Origin: Ulota crispa | Lineage: Eukaryota > Streptophyta > Bryopsida > Orthotrichales > Orthotrichaceae | NCBI GenBank assembly: GCA_963920765.1 | Contig: OY987247.1 | Coordinates: 3,596,001 to 3,660,000, forward strand | DNA length: 64,000 nucleotides | Reading direction: 5' to 3' | The notes under the pieces: model-generated | The model's database searches: none | The model's input: the letters and a program-made list of their open reading frames with translations, nothing else | Told to the model about the DNA's origin: nothing | Part shown: piece by piece, positions 45,845 through 57,804 of the stretch | How the letters are laid out: each line of letters begins with the position of its first letter | Numbering within the stretch: position 1 is the first letter of the stretch | Made by a program: the position numbers and the translations under genes

Positions 45845-46151
45845 GTAAATTTCATGGATACCCCTGAAGTTTGAATTTTCATAAATACCCCTGCTTTTTC
45901 AGAAATTTCACAAGTACACTTGGACCAAAATTTTCAAGCATTTGTTTTGTTGTGCATGTCACTTTCTTTGCTCTTTGTGCACATACTAATTCTTTCTTGT
46001 TATGCATGCGTACAAAGGAAGAAGGGAAATAGCATGCACAACAAAACAAACACCTATATTTTTTGGTCCAAGGGTGCTTGTGATATTTCTGAAAAAGCAA
46101 GGGTATCTATTAAAATATGGCAAACTTCAAGGGTATCCCTGAAATTTACCC
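45845..46151. mobile_element. hairpin MITE of the 'ATACCCCTGAAGTTTGC' family (copy 3)
   Basis: TTTCATGGATACCCCTGAAG at the left mirrors CTTCAAGGGTATCCCTGAAA at the right. Inward, CACTTGGACCAAAATTTTCA pairs with TTTTTTGGTCCAAGGGTGCT. The terminal GGGAAAA has decayed on the left. Confidence 0.82.
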
Positions 46152-47534
46152 TTGTATAAACCTAACCTTCCACTGCCACTCAATTCCGTCTTGGTTGGAG
46201 TAAGGTTTATGAACCAAGTAGCTTGGAAAATCTCCCTTCAATTACTCTTGCTAACTCAACACTAAACTTGGATGCTTCAATGACCTTATTTGATAAAATT
46301 GTGATCCACCTCTTATTGCTATAATTAATCAACAATATATGTGAAGGTCAATGACCCAATTTAGAGTTGCACTTCCGGTGCTTTACACCTAATGGATTGC
46401 AATAAAATTGCATGGCAAAATGCAAGTACTCAACAATAAAAATCCAATTTGGTGATTCTTGGTCATGACTTCAAAGTTTGTCAAACTGAAATATCCTGGG
46501 TACAGAGTCTAGGACGCTCAATCCTCTGAAGTTGTCCAGGGTAGAGTCAAAACCATGGGACTGTCAGTTCCTTGTATAGCAGAGGATCTTGCCTCAGTAG
46601 CAAAAGCAATATCAACATGAACCACATTAACATGAAACACCTCTACATGCTTTGGTCCCATGTCTTTAAATTCTGTCATAAATTCTGTACAGGATTGGGA
46701 CAAGGACTGTGACTGTCGACTAAACAGCTAGCCTCAAGAAAATGAAACCTATTGTGCAAAATTGCTACCACGAGTTCATGCCAAGTGCATTAGGCTAAGA
46801 ATATTATCCATTTTACTACCATGCAATAGAGTAGAAGGATAATCTGTGGAAGGGCTAAATTTCACCAAAAAAACAAAAGAACAAATAAAAAACCACCCTG
46901 CTTCACATATAGTAGGAAGGCCAGCACAACAAGCTTGATTCAGAACCTGGCTCCAACCAGCCTGCCAGATTTGGAATTTGAATCAGGGAAACAAACGGAA
47001 CAAAGGCAAAGAAGTTGAAGAGGCAAAACGGAAGTCAAATCATGGAAATTGCTCAAGGTTCAGCCAAAGGGAGAGATTATAACCTAACTTAGCAGCAGGT
47101 AAGGATCAAAACAGAGCCACTCCTCAAACCATGTTAGTTTTTGTCTACATACAGAAATTAATCCAGATGTTAAACATACGCCTAAATGCAAGTGAACACA
47201 TGATTAATCTCCACCCAGCAACAAGGGTTACCATAAGTCTCTCTTCACTTCGTATAATAGAAAACAGTTTGGTTACATAAAACATGTGTTCTGAACAGAG
47301 CAGTTTTGACCAACAGACTCCAACTCCAAAGTCTTTGAAGTCTGAAAGCATAAAAATTAGAGGATGATAAAAATTCCGAAATTCTAGGCATATACAAGTG
47401 TTTTACTGTGATTGGGTTAAGAACCCCGTGAACTGATTTACATTCGACTACTAGCAGAGCACACAAACTACATTTTTTCATTACAGGTTTCTTTATATTA
47501 TGCCGGTTGTCCCATTCCACGGGGTACTCGAAGT
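46152..47534. other. intergenic; 3' flank of the CPSF_A-like gene
   Basis: No gene is supported. A 61-codon minus-strand frame at 46518-46703 has mildly coding-like composition but no recognised domain or start context. The part from about 47100 to 47534 is probably the 3' UTR of the CPSF_A-like gene. Confidence 0.45.
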
Positions 47535-50500
47535 TCAGGCTAGTGAGTTGTGCACACGCTCTAGCAAGCGCAACACACGGTCAACAGGCAGGCTTCGTTC
47601 AAGGAAAGACGATCCGGGGTTTGGAACGGTAAGAGAAACGACACCCTGAGGTTCAGTTAATACGTTCTCCTGTTGAGTGCTTGTTAGTTCAAGGAACTGG
47701 CATAGCATATCACCATCTAGCACTTTGCAAACTCCGGCCTGCATTACACGTCACCATGTCAGGCACTTCAATAGATCACAATGTTAGGAAATAATACTCA
47801 GGTGAAGCAATTAGTCAAGTGCGGCAAACGAGACGGTTTCTCAAACCTATACAGAATTAAATGTATCATAAACTAAATGGAAGCAATGTTTAAATTTTAG
47901 ATACAAAAGAATGCTTCAATTTGAACAAAATGCATGCCAACTTCTATACATGACAACCAGAAACCAGGAAGTTGTTTCCAAGACAGGCATTGATCTCATC
48001 AACAACAAAATTGAAGGTTGAATGGTCAGAGGGAAATTACAGGACAGCCTTGGCTGCGGTAATCATCGTGATTGTTTCCCAAAAGTGGAGAAGTCAGAGG
48101 ATAAAATGCAAGCCGTGATTGCACAGCTTTCAATAGATCGTACTCCTCCCTGTGCAAACAACATTTGAAGGATGAATACGGTGAACAAATGTTTCACATT
48201 CTGTTTTGAGCTTCAAGGTGTTGGAACTTGAACAACTCAAATTAGCTGAACAAATGAAAGACCTTCACAACGGAGAATTATTTCGAAAGTGATGTTCCAT
48301 GAATTAGTTTTTACCTTGTGACTTTGATGAATATGAATACACTACCCAGAAGGGAACTGGCAACCACAGACGAATGGGTAGAGTGAGTAACAGCATCATT
48401 GCTACCACAATTCTTCATACTCTCGTCTGTGGGGCTTTCATACGCAAAGGAGGCCTGCCATATCAAATGTGATTAATCTAAAACCCTCTGCAAATACCAA
48501 AACTGTACTTCGAACGAGTCGCCAGCATATAGGAGCAAAGACAATGTCATAGAACGGTGCTCTAAGGGCAAAAAAAAGGCAAATATAGAATATGACCACT
48601 AGCAGATTGAGTTGCATCAATCCACCTGCAAAGAGAACTAAGACATATACAGCAATGTGAGCTATTCTATAGACTCTTGAGCAATGTGCATGAATTTTGT
48701 TTTGGCATCACATATCAACTGGAAGTTCGACTGGTCTCACCTTGTGAATCCTCATCAACGTTTCGCCAACATGGTACCAGCAGCTCAAAGATAGATTACG
48801 TTCTGGACTCACGCTTTCTACAAACACAGCGGCGCAACAGAGGCACATGTGACCGACTCAGCATAACGCTTTGATTGCAGAAGTTGAAACCTCCAACCAG
48901 TAATGGGCCATAGTACAAAATTTGGAATCACAACACATATCACCAAAGCAGAGATTAAAAAGCACCTTCAGGAGTAATGAGGCTAGTCAAGGTGCAAAAG
49001 TTCCCACGGCGGTCTGTGACTGCAGCGGTGTCCATATCCATGAGCACACAATCTCCGATGAGCTGTTGAATGGGATCACAGTACAACTGCTCCAGCTGCT
49101 GAGAGACCTGTGTGCAGTAAATACAATAGAAGAATCAAACTCATGATACAGAATCAGAGCTCGGCCAGAACAACAATGACCAAAAAAAACAGTTGTATGC
49201 GTAACCCAGTTGTAGAAGTCATATCCTTCCTCTTCCTGAAGTTTTCTAGATATATCCATGCCTTTTTAAATAATTGCAGGACTAAACTTGTGTAATTGCA
49301 CTCAATTCTGTAGAAGCTTTGAAGTACCTCTTGGTATGAATAAAATAAAATCCCATCGCGGCAATCACCAACGGCAATCCTTGAGAGATGAACTGCAATA
49401 CTGGTTATCGTAAAGCGTGTTTTCACCATGGCAAACTTCCGGGGTCGCTGAGGTGAGTCAGATGAAAATCCTAAGCAAAACAGCTGATGGCCCACCAAAC
49501 AAAAATTCAGAATAACATACAGTACAGTCTGAATCAGCTACAGAAAACCTATATAAATCAAACTACAAAACAAGCATTTCCAACTACTTCCTCCTCTCTA
49601 TTCACAGTGCAAAATCTCCAAAGCATAAGCAAGACGCCCAGAGAATCAAATTGATGTCACCCAATTTAAATCTAACTTTGACTGAGGTTGTATAGGATCG
49701 TGTTACTTACACAGTTGCCAGCAGATGCAAGTATATACTGTCCTAAGTAGGAGCTCACAGCCAGGACAGCACCGGGAAGAAGAACATGAGTTTTGAGTCG
49801 CAGCTCCCACACTTCGCCATCGCTCTCATCGGTTGATACGGAAGAATCCGAAAGCATCGTAGGATCAGCTGCCGAAAAACCTGGAGGTGATTGGTTGGAT
49901 AAGGTAGGAGTACTTGTAGAGCTGGTAACGACCTGGGAAAGTGTCCTTGCGTTCTTTGATTCCAATTGAAATACCAGCAGCCGACCCTTTGAACTGCATG
50001 CCAGCATAGAAGATGATTAGACTCTGGTCTGAATTGAACAAATATATATATATATTCAAAAACAGGCTCCACTAACAAGCTGCACCTGAAAACAGAGGTG
50101 AATCAAACAAGACCAAAAGAAGCGAGATTGTGCGTCAGGGCAAATACCTCTCTGATTCACCACTGGACATAACCCCACCTTTGATGAGACTAGTTCCAAC
50201 CAGCAAAAGTAGTTCCTGTCTATATTTCCATAACTGGATTGAACGAGCCACTTCTCCAGCATCAAGAGAGTAGCAAGAGTGACTGGCACCACTGAGAGGG
50301 TCCACACAACATAAATCAGAAACCAAGTTACCATCAGGATCTGGGTCTGTTCGCATTACAATCAACGTCTTTGAAACTGAGTGATAGAGAACCCGCCGAG
50401 GAGTTCGACCCAAGGGCAACTTCTGGACATTCAGCCGTTTCAAGTGCTCCATTTCCACCTGAAAAAAAAACGACCAAATATCAGTACAGCCTTATTAATG

Positions 50501-53500
50501 ACCACAATATACAAGCCACAGCGAGCACGTGCAACCTGGAATAGGACGGTGAAGAAGATTAAATGCACAAAGCTGGACCCGGAAAAAACATGTACATCTC
50601 ACCGAAATTAACTCGTAAGTCCACCCAGAAGAACCAAGAGGCCAGATACAGGAGCATCACACCAAAAACAACAGGGAAGTGAAAAACTTCTTGAAGAGTT
50701 GGATTACCAACCAAAGAGGATTTCAAATACAAAACAAAACTATATATATGTACATACTCCACACCAGCTTGAACTATTAGACATCAAAACATAGTTCATA
50801 AGATGCAAAAAAGGTAGAGGACTAACCAAGTGTAAACTGCAGTCCGCCACAAAAAGTATACCATTAGGACAGTCAACGGTATTCACAGGAGTGGCATGGG
50901 TAGACGGTGGAAAAGAGATGGATGTATATGCGATGCGCTGGCTATGCCTTGCCGTTTGTAGTAACCAAGGCCGATCACTGAGAGCTACGATATCAGAACT
51001 CAATGAACCCTGCAAAGAGATTAAAGAAACAGGAGAAACACCTATTCTCCGTACAGCAACCAGATGTAGTGAGACGGGTGGAGAACCCTCCCCCACATCT
51101 TTGTTTCTTCTCAGACTTGGCTGTGTGAGCTCTATACTTTCCGAATCTAAAGTCGGGAGCAGATGCTTGGAAGCAGAGAACACAGCACCAGAGCTAGGTG
51201 GCCACTCATAACGCAAAAGCATTCCATTCCTCAACCCAGCAAGTATATAAAGCCCATCAAACTGCGCAAGTCTCACGCTCTCAGGAACACACCCGCTTAG
51301 TGTTGTCCCTACACAGCTTACAAGAGAAATGTGACCCACAGCCAGAGGAGCCAAGCTTTCACCAGGAACTATAGAGAGAACTTCCACTGATGGCTCATGA
51401 GTCCCTACAACACAGATCTGGCCCACTTCAACTCCTCCCGGGTTCCTGCTTTTGGGAGAGCCTTCCACTAGCCCAACAATAGACGGCGGCAATGGCGAGG
51501 ATGTCCAGTCTTCTTCGTCAGGGATTGATATGCAAGATAATTCGGCCTTTAATTCACATTGCTGCAGTACACAGAGTTCCAGAGCTCCATTGGTACCTTG
51601 CCGAGAGCCCAACATCACGATAAGCCCGGGTTTGGATAAGGCTAGAATGATGCTCTTATTTGCTACTGCTCCCAAACTTACAACAAGACCCTGTGGAGGT
51701 TTCCATGATGAACAAAGAGGGAGAAGTGAATCTATGCCAACTGGGTGAGCAGCTCTAGTCGGAACACAAACAGTAACCTCTTTACTGCAGACCTGAACCA
51801 CATGGTAATCCTCAATTGTCCCACAAGCAAGTGTAGGTGCACACGGCTGAAACCCTACAGCCTCAGTGATATCCACAAAGTTGAGCCCAACTGAAAGTAC
51901 TCGAGTTTCCTCAACAAAGGACATCACAAAGAAAGCGTGGTATGGGTCCCTGCGGCACATCCGCATTGTATATGTTCCTGTCACACCCTGGGAGCTCACA
52001 ATGTCATTAAAGTGCATTCAAAAACTTGAGATCAAATCATAGGCTTATGCATTATCTTATCTGGAGACGGAAAGCTCTTTCTAGGAGTGAACAATTTTAA
52101 GAATACAGTTGATCACAATTTCATATCAAAATGACCTAAGTCACTATCTGGGTCACGGTGGTGTCAGATGCAGACTTGATCTAAAAAAAAGTAGACATTT
52201 TTGAAGGAGACAATCACCTGGTATATTGGAGATGTTGTGTGCAACTTCTCAACACTAATCCCGTTTCGTATCACACGTAATGAGCCCTCAATACCAGCCC
52301 CTGAGCACGCAAACATCTGATCTTGTTTCTCGTTGTGGTAGTTGGCTAATGCAAAATCAAGAATAGGAGCCAAATTTTGTATAAGGCTTTTGCAACTCAC
52401 TTTCCCACTTTCGGTACACTGAAGAACCTGCCCGTCTCCCATCTCAACAAACACTGCAAGAAAATCTCCCTTCGTCCACAAGACTAAATTGCAAGGAGAG
52501 CATTTATACTGCTGCTGTTGAACTTCGATCCGAGGTACACCGTCAGAATCTCTGAAGCTCAAACGTGCCAAAAGTATCTCCCCTGTATCCATCGCAATTG
52601 CAAGCCTCGATTGACCTTCAGCATAAGGTTCCCAGTTCCACGCCGTGATAGTTGGTAAGGATAAAGGATCAAAAAACAAATCCACGACTTCTACAGGTTC
52701 AACGTTGGGATCTACAGGTTTCTTGTAATTGCCGTCCTTACCACTTGATAAAAGCTCAAGAAGTGCAGATGCTGCTACACTATTTAAGCTGCCTTCTTCT
52801 TCATCCAAAATTTTCTGAAAACTACAGACGCCAGCTAATGAAGGACTACTGGGACAGGTCAGGTCAAGTAGAAGTAGTTCCCCTGGTCGAGAAAGTAGCA
52901 GAAAACCAGGAGCTCCAGGAACATCCAAAATACTGATCCCCAAGGGTGATGTGAAGGGCCTTACTATAGAAGGGTCAAACCGAGCCTTGACCTCAATGAT
53001 ACGCTCTTTGGTATCGCACGTCAGGACAAAGATTTCATTGCTTGCGGCACCTTTCCTGTGGACAAGCACTACGAGAAGAAGAAGCGCCTCTGAATTAGCT
53101 GTTATTGTTGAGCTCTCGTCTGGCATGTTAACAAACGTCATACTCCAGATCGTTCCCCAACCTGTAAATTTCTCTTCCATTTCACTAGAGCTTGCTTCCG
53201 ATAATCCTGTCGAACTCAGCAATTCTTTTGGATATATCATTCTCTGTGAACCGCAGCGATAATATGTAAGAAGCCAGGTGTAAAACCATATCATTCAAGG
53301 AAGCACTTTAGCCTAACAGTAGAAAATTTCATTTCTGCACAATGAAGCTATAAATAAGCAATTCTATCTATTCTCAAAGAAAGAGAAAAAGGAAGGAAGG
53401 CAAAGAAACCTTATCGACAATGTTATTTCCAGCAGCTATGGAGGTGGGGAAAATTGCAATTCTGTCTTCGAAAGCTGCCACAGCGACTGCACGACCCCTG

Positions 53501-55284
53501 CACCAAATCATCATTCAATGTAGCCTACTTTTAAAAGTTGAAGGTATACCATGCTAATAGGGAATAATTGTAAGTTGGAAATTTGAGCATTATCTTGATT
53601 CTTGAGCAGTATTTACATGATAAACATAACTTCCGGCAAATTAATCACCTGGCCTCAATTGCAAGTAGTCTTCCCAATTCTCGTCGCAAGTTTCCATAAT
53701 CTGCAATATGGACTTGTGTAACAGCCCAAAATCTGACAAAACCACAGCGACATATTTGTTCATTAGTCTTCTAAGAAATGATAGCATTCCTCTAATTCGA
53801 ATCCAACAACTACACCTACGTAACAAAGAGTGTACTTCACCGTAAGAAACACCAAGTTAAGACGTAAGTATGATAAATGTGCTGTGTAATCCAAGGTTGT
53901 TTAGTCACACATTAATTACGCTGCATATCAGAAAAAATTAGAACACTCAAAACTATTTTAAAGTGCATATCTCTAAGGCACCTTAACTGCCTCTTGTTCG
54001 GCCAAAAAAAAAGAAAATTCAAGAAAGAAATACCTATGAAGCTCAATGTTGAAGGTCAAAAAAGACAACTTCCCCGAATCTGAAAGAAGCACCAGCAAGT
54101 CCTTCTCATGTGTCTGCATGGATCCATTTGCAAATGCTTAACTTCGGCTTTCAAAATGAATTTCCCAAATCAGAAGAGTTAGATTAAATTCAAAGGAAAT
54201 AAAGAGTGCTTGTAGAGATCTAGAAAAACTTGGCATAAAATTGCTTCTATTCTGGGTAAGCAAAATGGGCGATCTATACAAGAAATACTTCGGAGGTTAC
54301 ATGTACGGACTGATAATATCAACAATGTACAGTACGACCAATTGCGCCCTTGCTTACTATTTGAATTGAGTTCTGTCTAGAGACAGTAGTTCACAATGTT
54401 GACAAGGGCAAACACTTGTGTAAATAAGCAGACATTCAGAGTTACAATACCTACCTGTGGATCTGGACTTCGACGAGATTCATTCCATGGCAAAACCCGA
54501 AGATCTTTGATTGTCCCAAACACAGGCTGCTCGCAAACTGACTGAACAACACCATCCTCGCTCACGACCACAAGCTCCAACGATGTCTCCTGCCAATAAC
54601 AAACACAAGCGACAAAAATTCAAAGAATGAGACGGCAAAATATCCTCCCTCTTCAACTCAGAAGCCTCATTGAATTGCTCTGAACAAAACACGTCCTTCA
54701 AACGTATTACTTTCTAATATGAGCTGTTTAGTTGCATGAGGCAGGCTTACTCAATTAGGAGATTGCCAAAAAATACAATTAAGGAACTCAAAATATTTGT
54801 AGAGCTGCTCCCAGTCGTTTCTCTCCATCGAGAAAAAGTCATTCAATTAGAATACGAAGAATATTCTAACATAAAAAGAGTGAGACCTACAGAATCTCTA
54901 TGAGAAAATCGGATTCCTAATGAACCATGCACGGCATCAAATGTAGCTCCAAAAAGCATCTAACCTTAACGAGGTTGACATTCAGCCACTGGATTATGTG
55001 CTTTACAAAGTTCCTCTCACACTAAATTACAAATGCAAGTATGTAGGGAGTGGAATATCAAAAGAACCGAAAAGATAGAGTAAGGAAGATATCGAAAAAA
55101 TTTAAAAAAAGAGAGTTAAGCATTTTGTCTTTACCTTGCCAAGTACAACGTCGTATGTAGAAGCGCATCGAATGTGACCATAAACCGCGTGCAACACCAC
55201 GCTGCTCCGCTGCACACATTTCGCTAAGTAGCGCGCTTTAATTGACTCTCCAGGGTCTTCTCCTCCTCCATCCTGAACCGCCAT
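47535..55284 (-). CDS. CPSF_A / MMS1-N beta-propeller protein (DDB1/SF3B3-like, At3g11960-type)
   Basis: A large WD40-type multi-propeller protein of the DDB1/CPSF160/SF3b130 superfamily, matching the plant orphan clade annotated as 'CPSF A subunit protein'. Fifteen exons join in phase to 1381 codons: 55284-55135, 54589-54455, 54113-54034, 53732-53649, 53497-53410, 53243-52218, 51987-50827, 50458-50148, 49993-49711, 49483-49328, 49107-48966, 48817-48741, 48454-48315, 48149-48041 and 47738-47535. The N-terminus has VVLHAVYGHIRC and IADYGNLRRELGRLLAIEAR (MMS1_N). The two long exons hold blade-like repeats, e.g. LAQFDGLYILAGLRNGMLL. The CPSF_A part has HLSRIAVGDCRDGILFYSYQ, VLMDMDTAAVTDRRGNF and LSLSCWYHVGETLMRIHKA; the C-terminus ends VDRVLRLLERVHNSLA. 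Role inferred: scaffold in ubiquitin ligase or RNA-processing complexes. Confidence 0.92.
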
Positions 55285-56396
55285 TGCTGCTTCACTATTG
55301 TTCTCCCCTATTGATAACGAAACGCTTAAAATTCACCACTTCTCACGCGCTGCACTTGTACTCAATCGAACCATGCCACTAATTGACACAAACTTTGCTA
55401 CAATCCCTAACATTCCAATCCAATCAGCCAAACGCTTCCAACTCCACAAAACTAAATACTACTCTTGCGATGTCCAATTCCACAGCACGATTGTCGCGAT
55501 ACATCGCCCCTTTCACGTCGCTGTAGCTGCTCATTTCTCTCTTTCTCAACCAATTGCTCTCATCCAAAATAATCAGTCTTCTCGAACTTCCAAGTTGGCT
55601 CCATTCAATAACTCGAACGAAAAAACTCTTCAAAACCAGAGGCGACGATAGGTTTCCGGGAAACGCCAGTAAGACTAATTTACATTGTTGCCTGCCGTCT
55701 AACAAAAAATGTTAAACAATAAAACAATCTTCGAGTAAAGCTCGCTGCTGCAACGTCGGTCCACTTCTTCTTCACACACTTCGATTCCTTGGTTGCATTC
55801 GGAAAACATCGTGTCTCAATCAATTATCCACTGCAAAACTAGAATTTCAAATCCAAATTCACCACGAAGAAGACACACGAATCCGAGTATCTTTAGAATC
55901 CGAGAAGCCACGGTATCCGCTCGTTTCGCATCCTCGCTCGATTTTGCTTACCAATGGTGATAAGTTACTCAATTTTCACAGACACTCCGGAGAATCGAGC
56001 AAGGAAAGAACTGTTGAAAACGCCAATTTTGGACCAGTTTAGTTCATAAGTACTACTGCACCTGGCTCATCATGACGCCATTCAACCAGTATCGCAAGGG
56101 CTCCATCGTCGAAGCTCTTGAATTTCGATTCCTTTTGCCAAACCAAAGCAAGGACAGCGTCTGCGGGGATGTGAGTAGGTCCCGAAACCCTAACCCTAAC
56201 TCGGGGCTTCTCTGTTCTGGTTTGGTCTGGTCTGCAGTCTTGGCTGACAGTCTGCCATCAGGCAGCTCACTATTGGTTTGAAATTTCAATTCTGAATGGT
56301 TCCTCCTTTTCACGCAGTGATTTCCTGACTTTAATTTTGGGAAGGGGGGACCAAAAGTATTTAGAATGTATGGGCAAAATTTTGAAGTAATTTTAA
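55285..56396 (-). promoter_or_regulatory. 5' region of the CPSF_A-like gene with a telo-box
   Basis: GC-richer than the surrounding DNA. AAACCCTAACCCTAA lies at 56185-56199, a double telo-box, about 0.9 kb upstream of the ATG. Open frames on either strand (for example 56072-56281) match nothing known. Confidence 0.4.
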
Positions 56397-57129
56397 GGGA
56401 GAATTTAGTGGATACCCCTCAAGTTTGCAACATTTTCATAAATGCTCCTGCTTTTTCAGAAATTACACAAACACTCTTGGACCATGCTTTTTGGGAATTC
56501 CAATACACTCTTTGTTAAATTTCCCACATTGCACCATGTTTAGGAGCTCTATAAAGAAAAGAAAGGCAAAATTCATATATTAGATGATCATTTATTGATT
56601 AATGGCAAGTATACTTGTTCCAAGTTTATATATACTCAAAGTCATGATAATGAAGCAAAGTTTAAAAGAAAGAAAGAAAGGAAGTGTGGACAAAAGTATG
56701 GAAGGAAGAAAGGAAGAGCAGAGAAAGAAAAGTAAGAAGAAAGGAGAGACTAGAGTACGTTTGTCATTATCATTAAATGGTCACTCAATAAATATGAAAT
56801 TTTCCCTACTTTTCATTATATAACTCCTAAATATGGTGCAATGTGGTGGTTACAACAACAAAAAGATGGTGGATTTAGCAAAAATTGTGATACATTTAGC
56901 AATTCCCTATTTTTTAGGCATTTGTGTTTTGTGCATGTACTTTCTTAAAGAAGGGAATGTAATGAAACAAAAAAGAAGCAACATGTGCTCAAAGGCAGTT
57001 AGGAAGTGGCATGCACAATAAAACAAACACTTGAAAATTGTGGTCCAAATGTATTCGAGTAATTTTTGAAAAAGCAAGGGTACCAATGTAAACATAATCA
57101 AACTTCAAGTTTATCCATGAAATTTTCCC
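56397..57129. mobile_element. hairpin MITE of the 'ATACCCCTGAAGTTTGC' family (copy 4), split by a nested element
   Basis: The left arm (GTGGATACCCCTCAAGTTTG through CTTGGACCATGCTTTTT) ends near 56492. The right arm resumes near 56908 with TATTTTTTAGGCATTTGTGT and ends CATGAAATTTTCCC at 57129. Removing 56493-56907 leaves about 320 bases, the normal length of this family. Confidence 0.8.
56493..56907. mobile_element. nested foldback element inside MITE copy 4
   Basis: GGGAATTC at the left and GCAATTCCC at the right are inverted. The arms pair inwards: TTCCCACATTGCACCATGTT against AATATGGTGCAATGTGGTGG, and TAGGAGCTCTATAAAG against CATTATATAACTCCTA. The centre is purine-rich (GAAAGAAAGAAAGGAAG), which explains a spurious Lys/Arg-rich open frame. 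Confidence 0.75.
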
Positions 57130-57323
57130 TAATTTTCAATTGGGCCACAAATTGGGGCAATTATAAAGAAGGGCAAAATTTGAAATAATTACGTGGATAT
57201 AATTTGCAGTAATTAGAAATAAGGACACACCTACAATATTGTTGCTCTCCTTGCTCATGCATCAAATTGTCAACCATTTCACTCATAGCCAACCATTTGC
57301 AGCCCACTGCCCAACCTTTAGTA

Positions 57324-57637
57324 AGGTAGGAGCACCCATAAATGTCAAACTAAGGGTTTTGAACATGATGACTATTAATAAACAACTAGCAAATTATAAG
57401 ATCTTATTAGGAACAAGAAAAAGATGAGTTTGCACTTTCAAATGTATTATTTGGATACTGTGAGATTAAGTTATGAATTTTTAAAGAGCAAACTGCCATT
57501 GCACCCATAACCACTTTTAAGAATTCATGTTCACATGCTGTACATTCTTGTCATTACATCTATTCATTTCCACAGATTTTTCAAGATTTCAAAAGTGATG
57601 GTTATGGGGACACTCACGCTTATGGGTGCTCCTATCT
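57324..57637. mobile_element. MITE of the ~315-bp TIR family (copy 2)
   Basis: GGTAGGAGCACCCATAAATG at the left is mirrored by CTTATGGGTGCTCCTATC at the right. The whole element is the reverse complement of 329-641 (for example CACATGCTGTACATTCTTGT mirrors ACAAGGATGTACAACATGTG). Confidence 0.85.
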
Positions 57638-57804
57638 TACTCCCTAAGATCCCTTAACAAAAACAATTGCTCATAATGTGTAGGCTGGCTTTGTCTCTTC
57701 TTGCCACATTTTCTACATTGGATGTGGTCACAATTGTATACTACAATTCTCTAGGTATTAGAGGCAAACTTTTTATGAGAACACTCTTTTTGTTTGGACA
57801 ATTG

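Noticed and set aside
46518-46703. Small minus-strand gene
   Set aside because: No recognised domain, no splice or start support, and surrounding sequence is decayed repeat-like DNA.
48818-48900. Possible exon reading GGLNFCNQSVML in the CPSF_A-like gene
   Set aside because: It leads to an in-frame stop. The acceptor TTTGTAG at 48818 gives a phase-consistent exon (ESVSPERNLSLSCW) that matches the family.
50891-53262. Several 90-110 codon plus-strand frames
   Set aside because: They are antisense shadows of the two long exons of the CPSF_A-like gene.
56602-56823. Lys/Arg-rich open frame
   Set aside because: It is the GAAA/GGAAG purine-rich centre of the nested foldback element.
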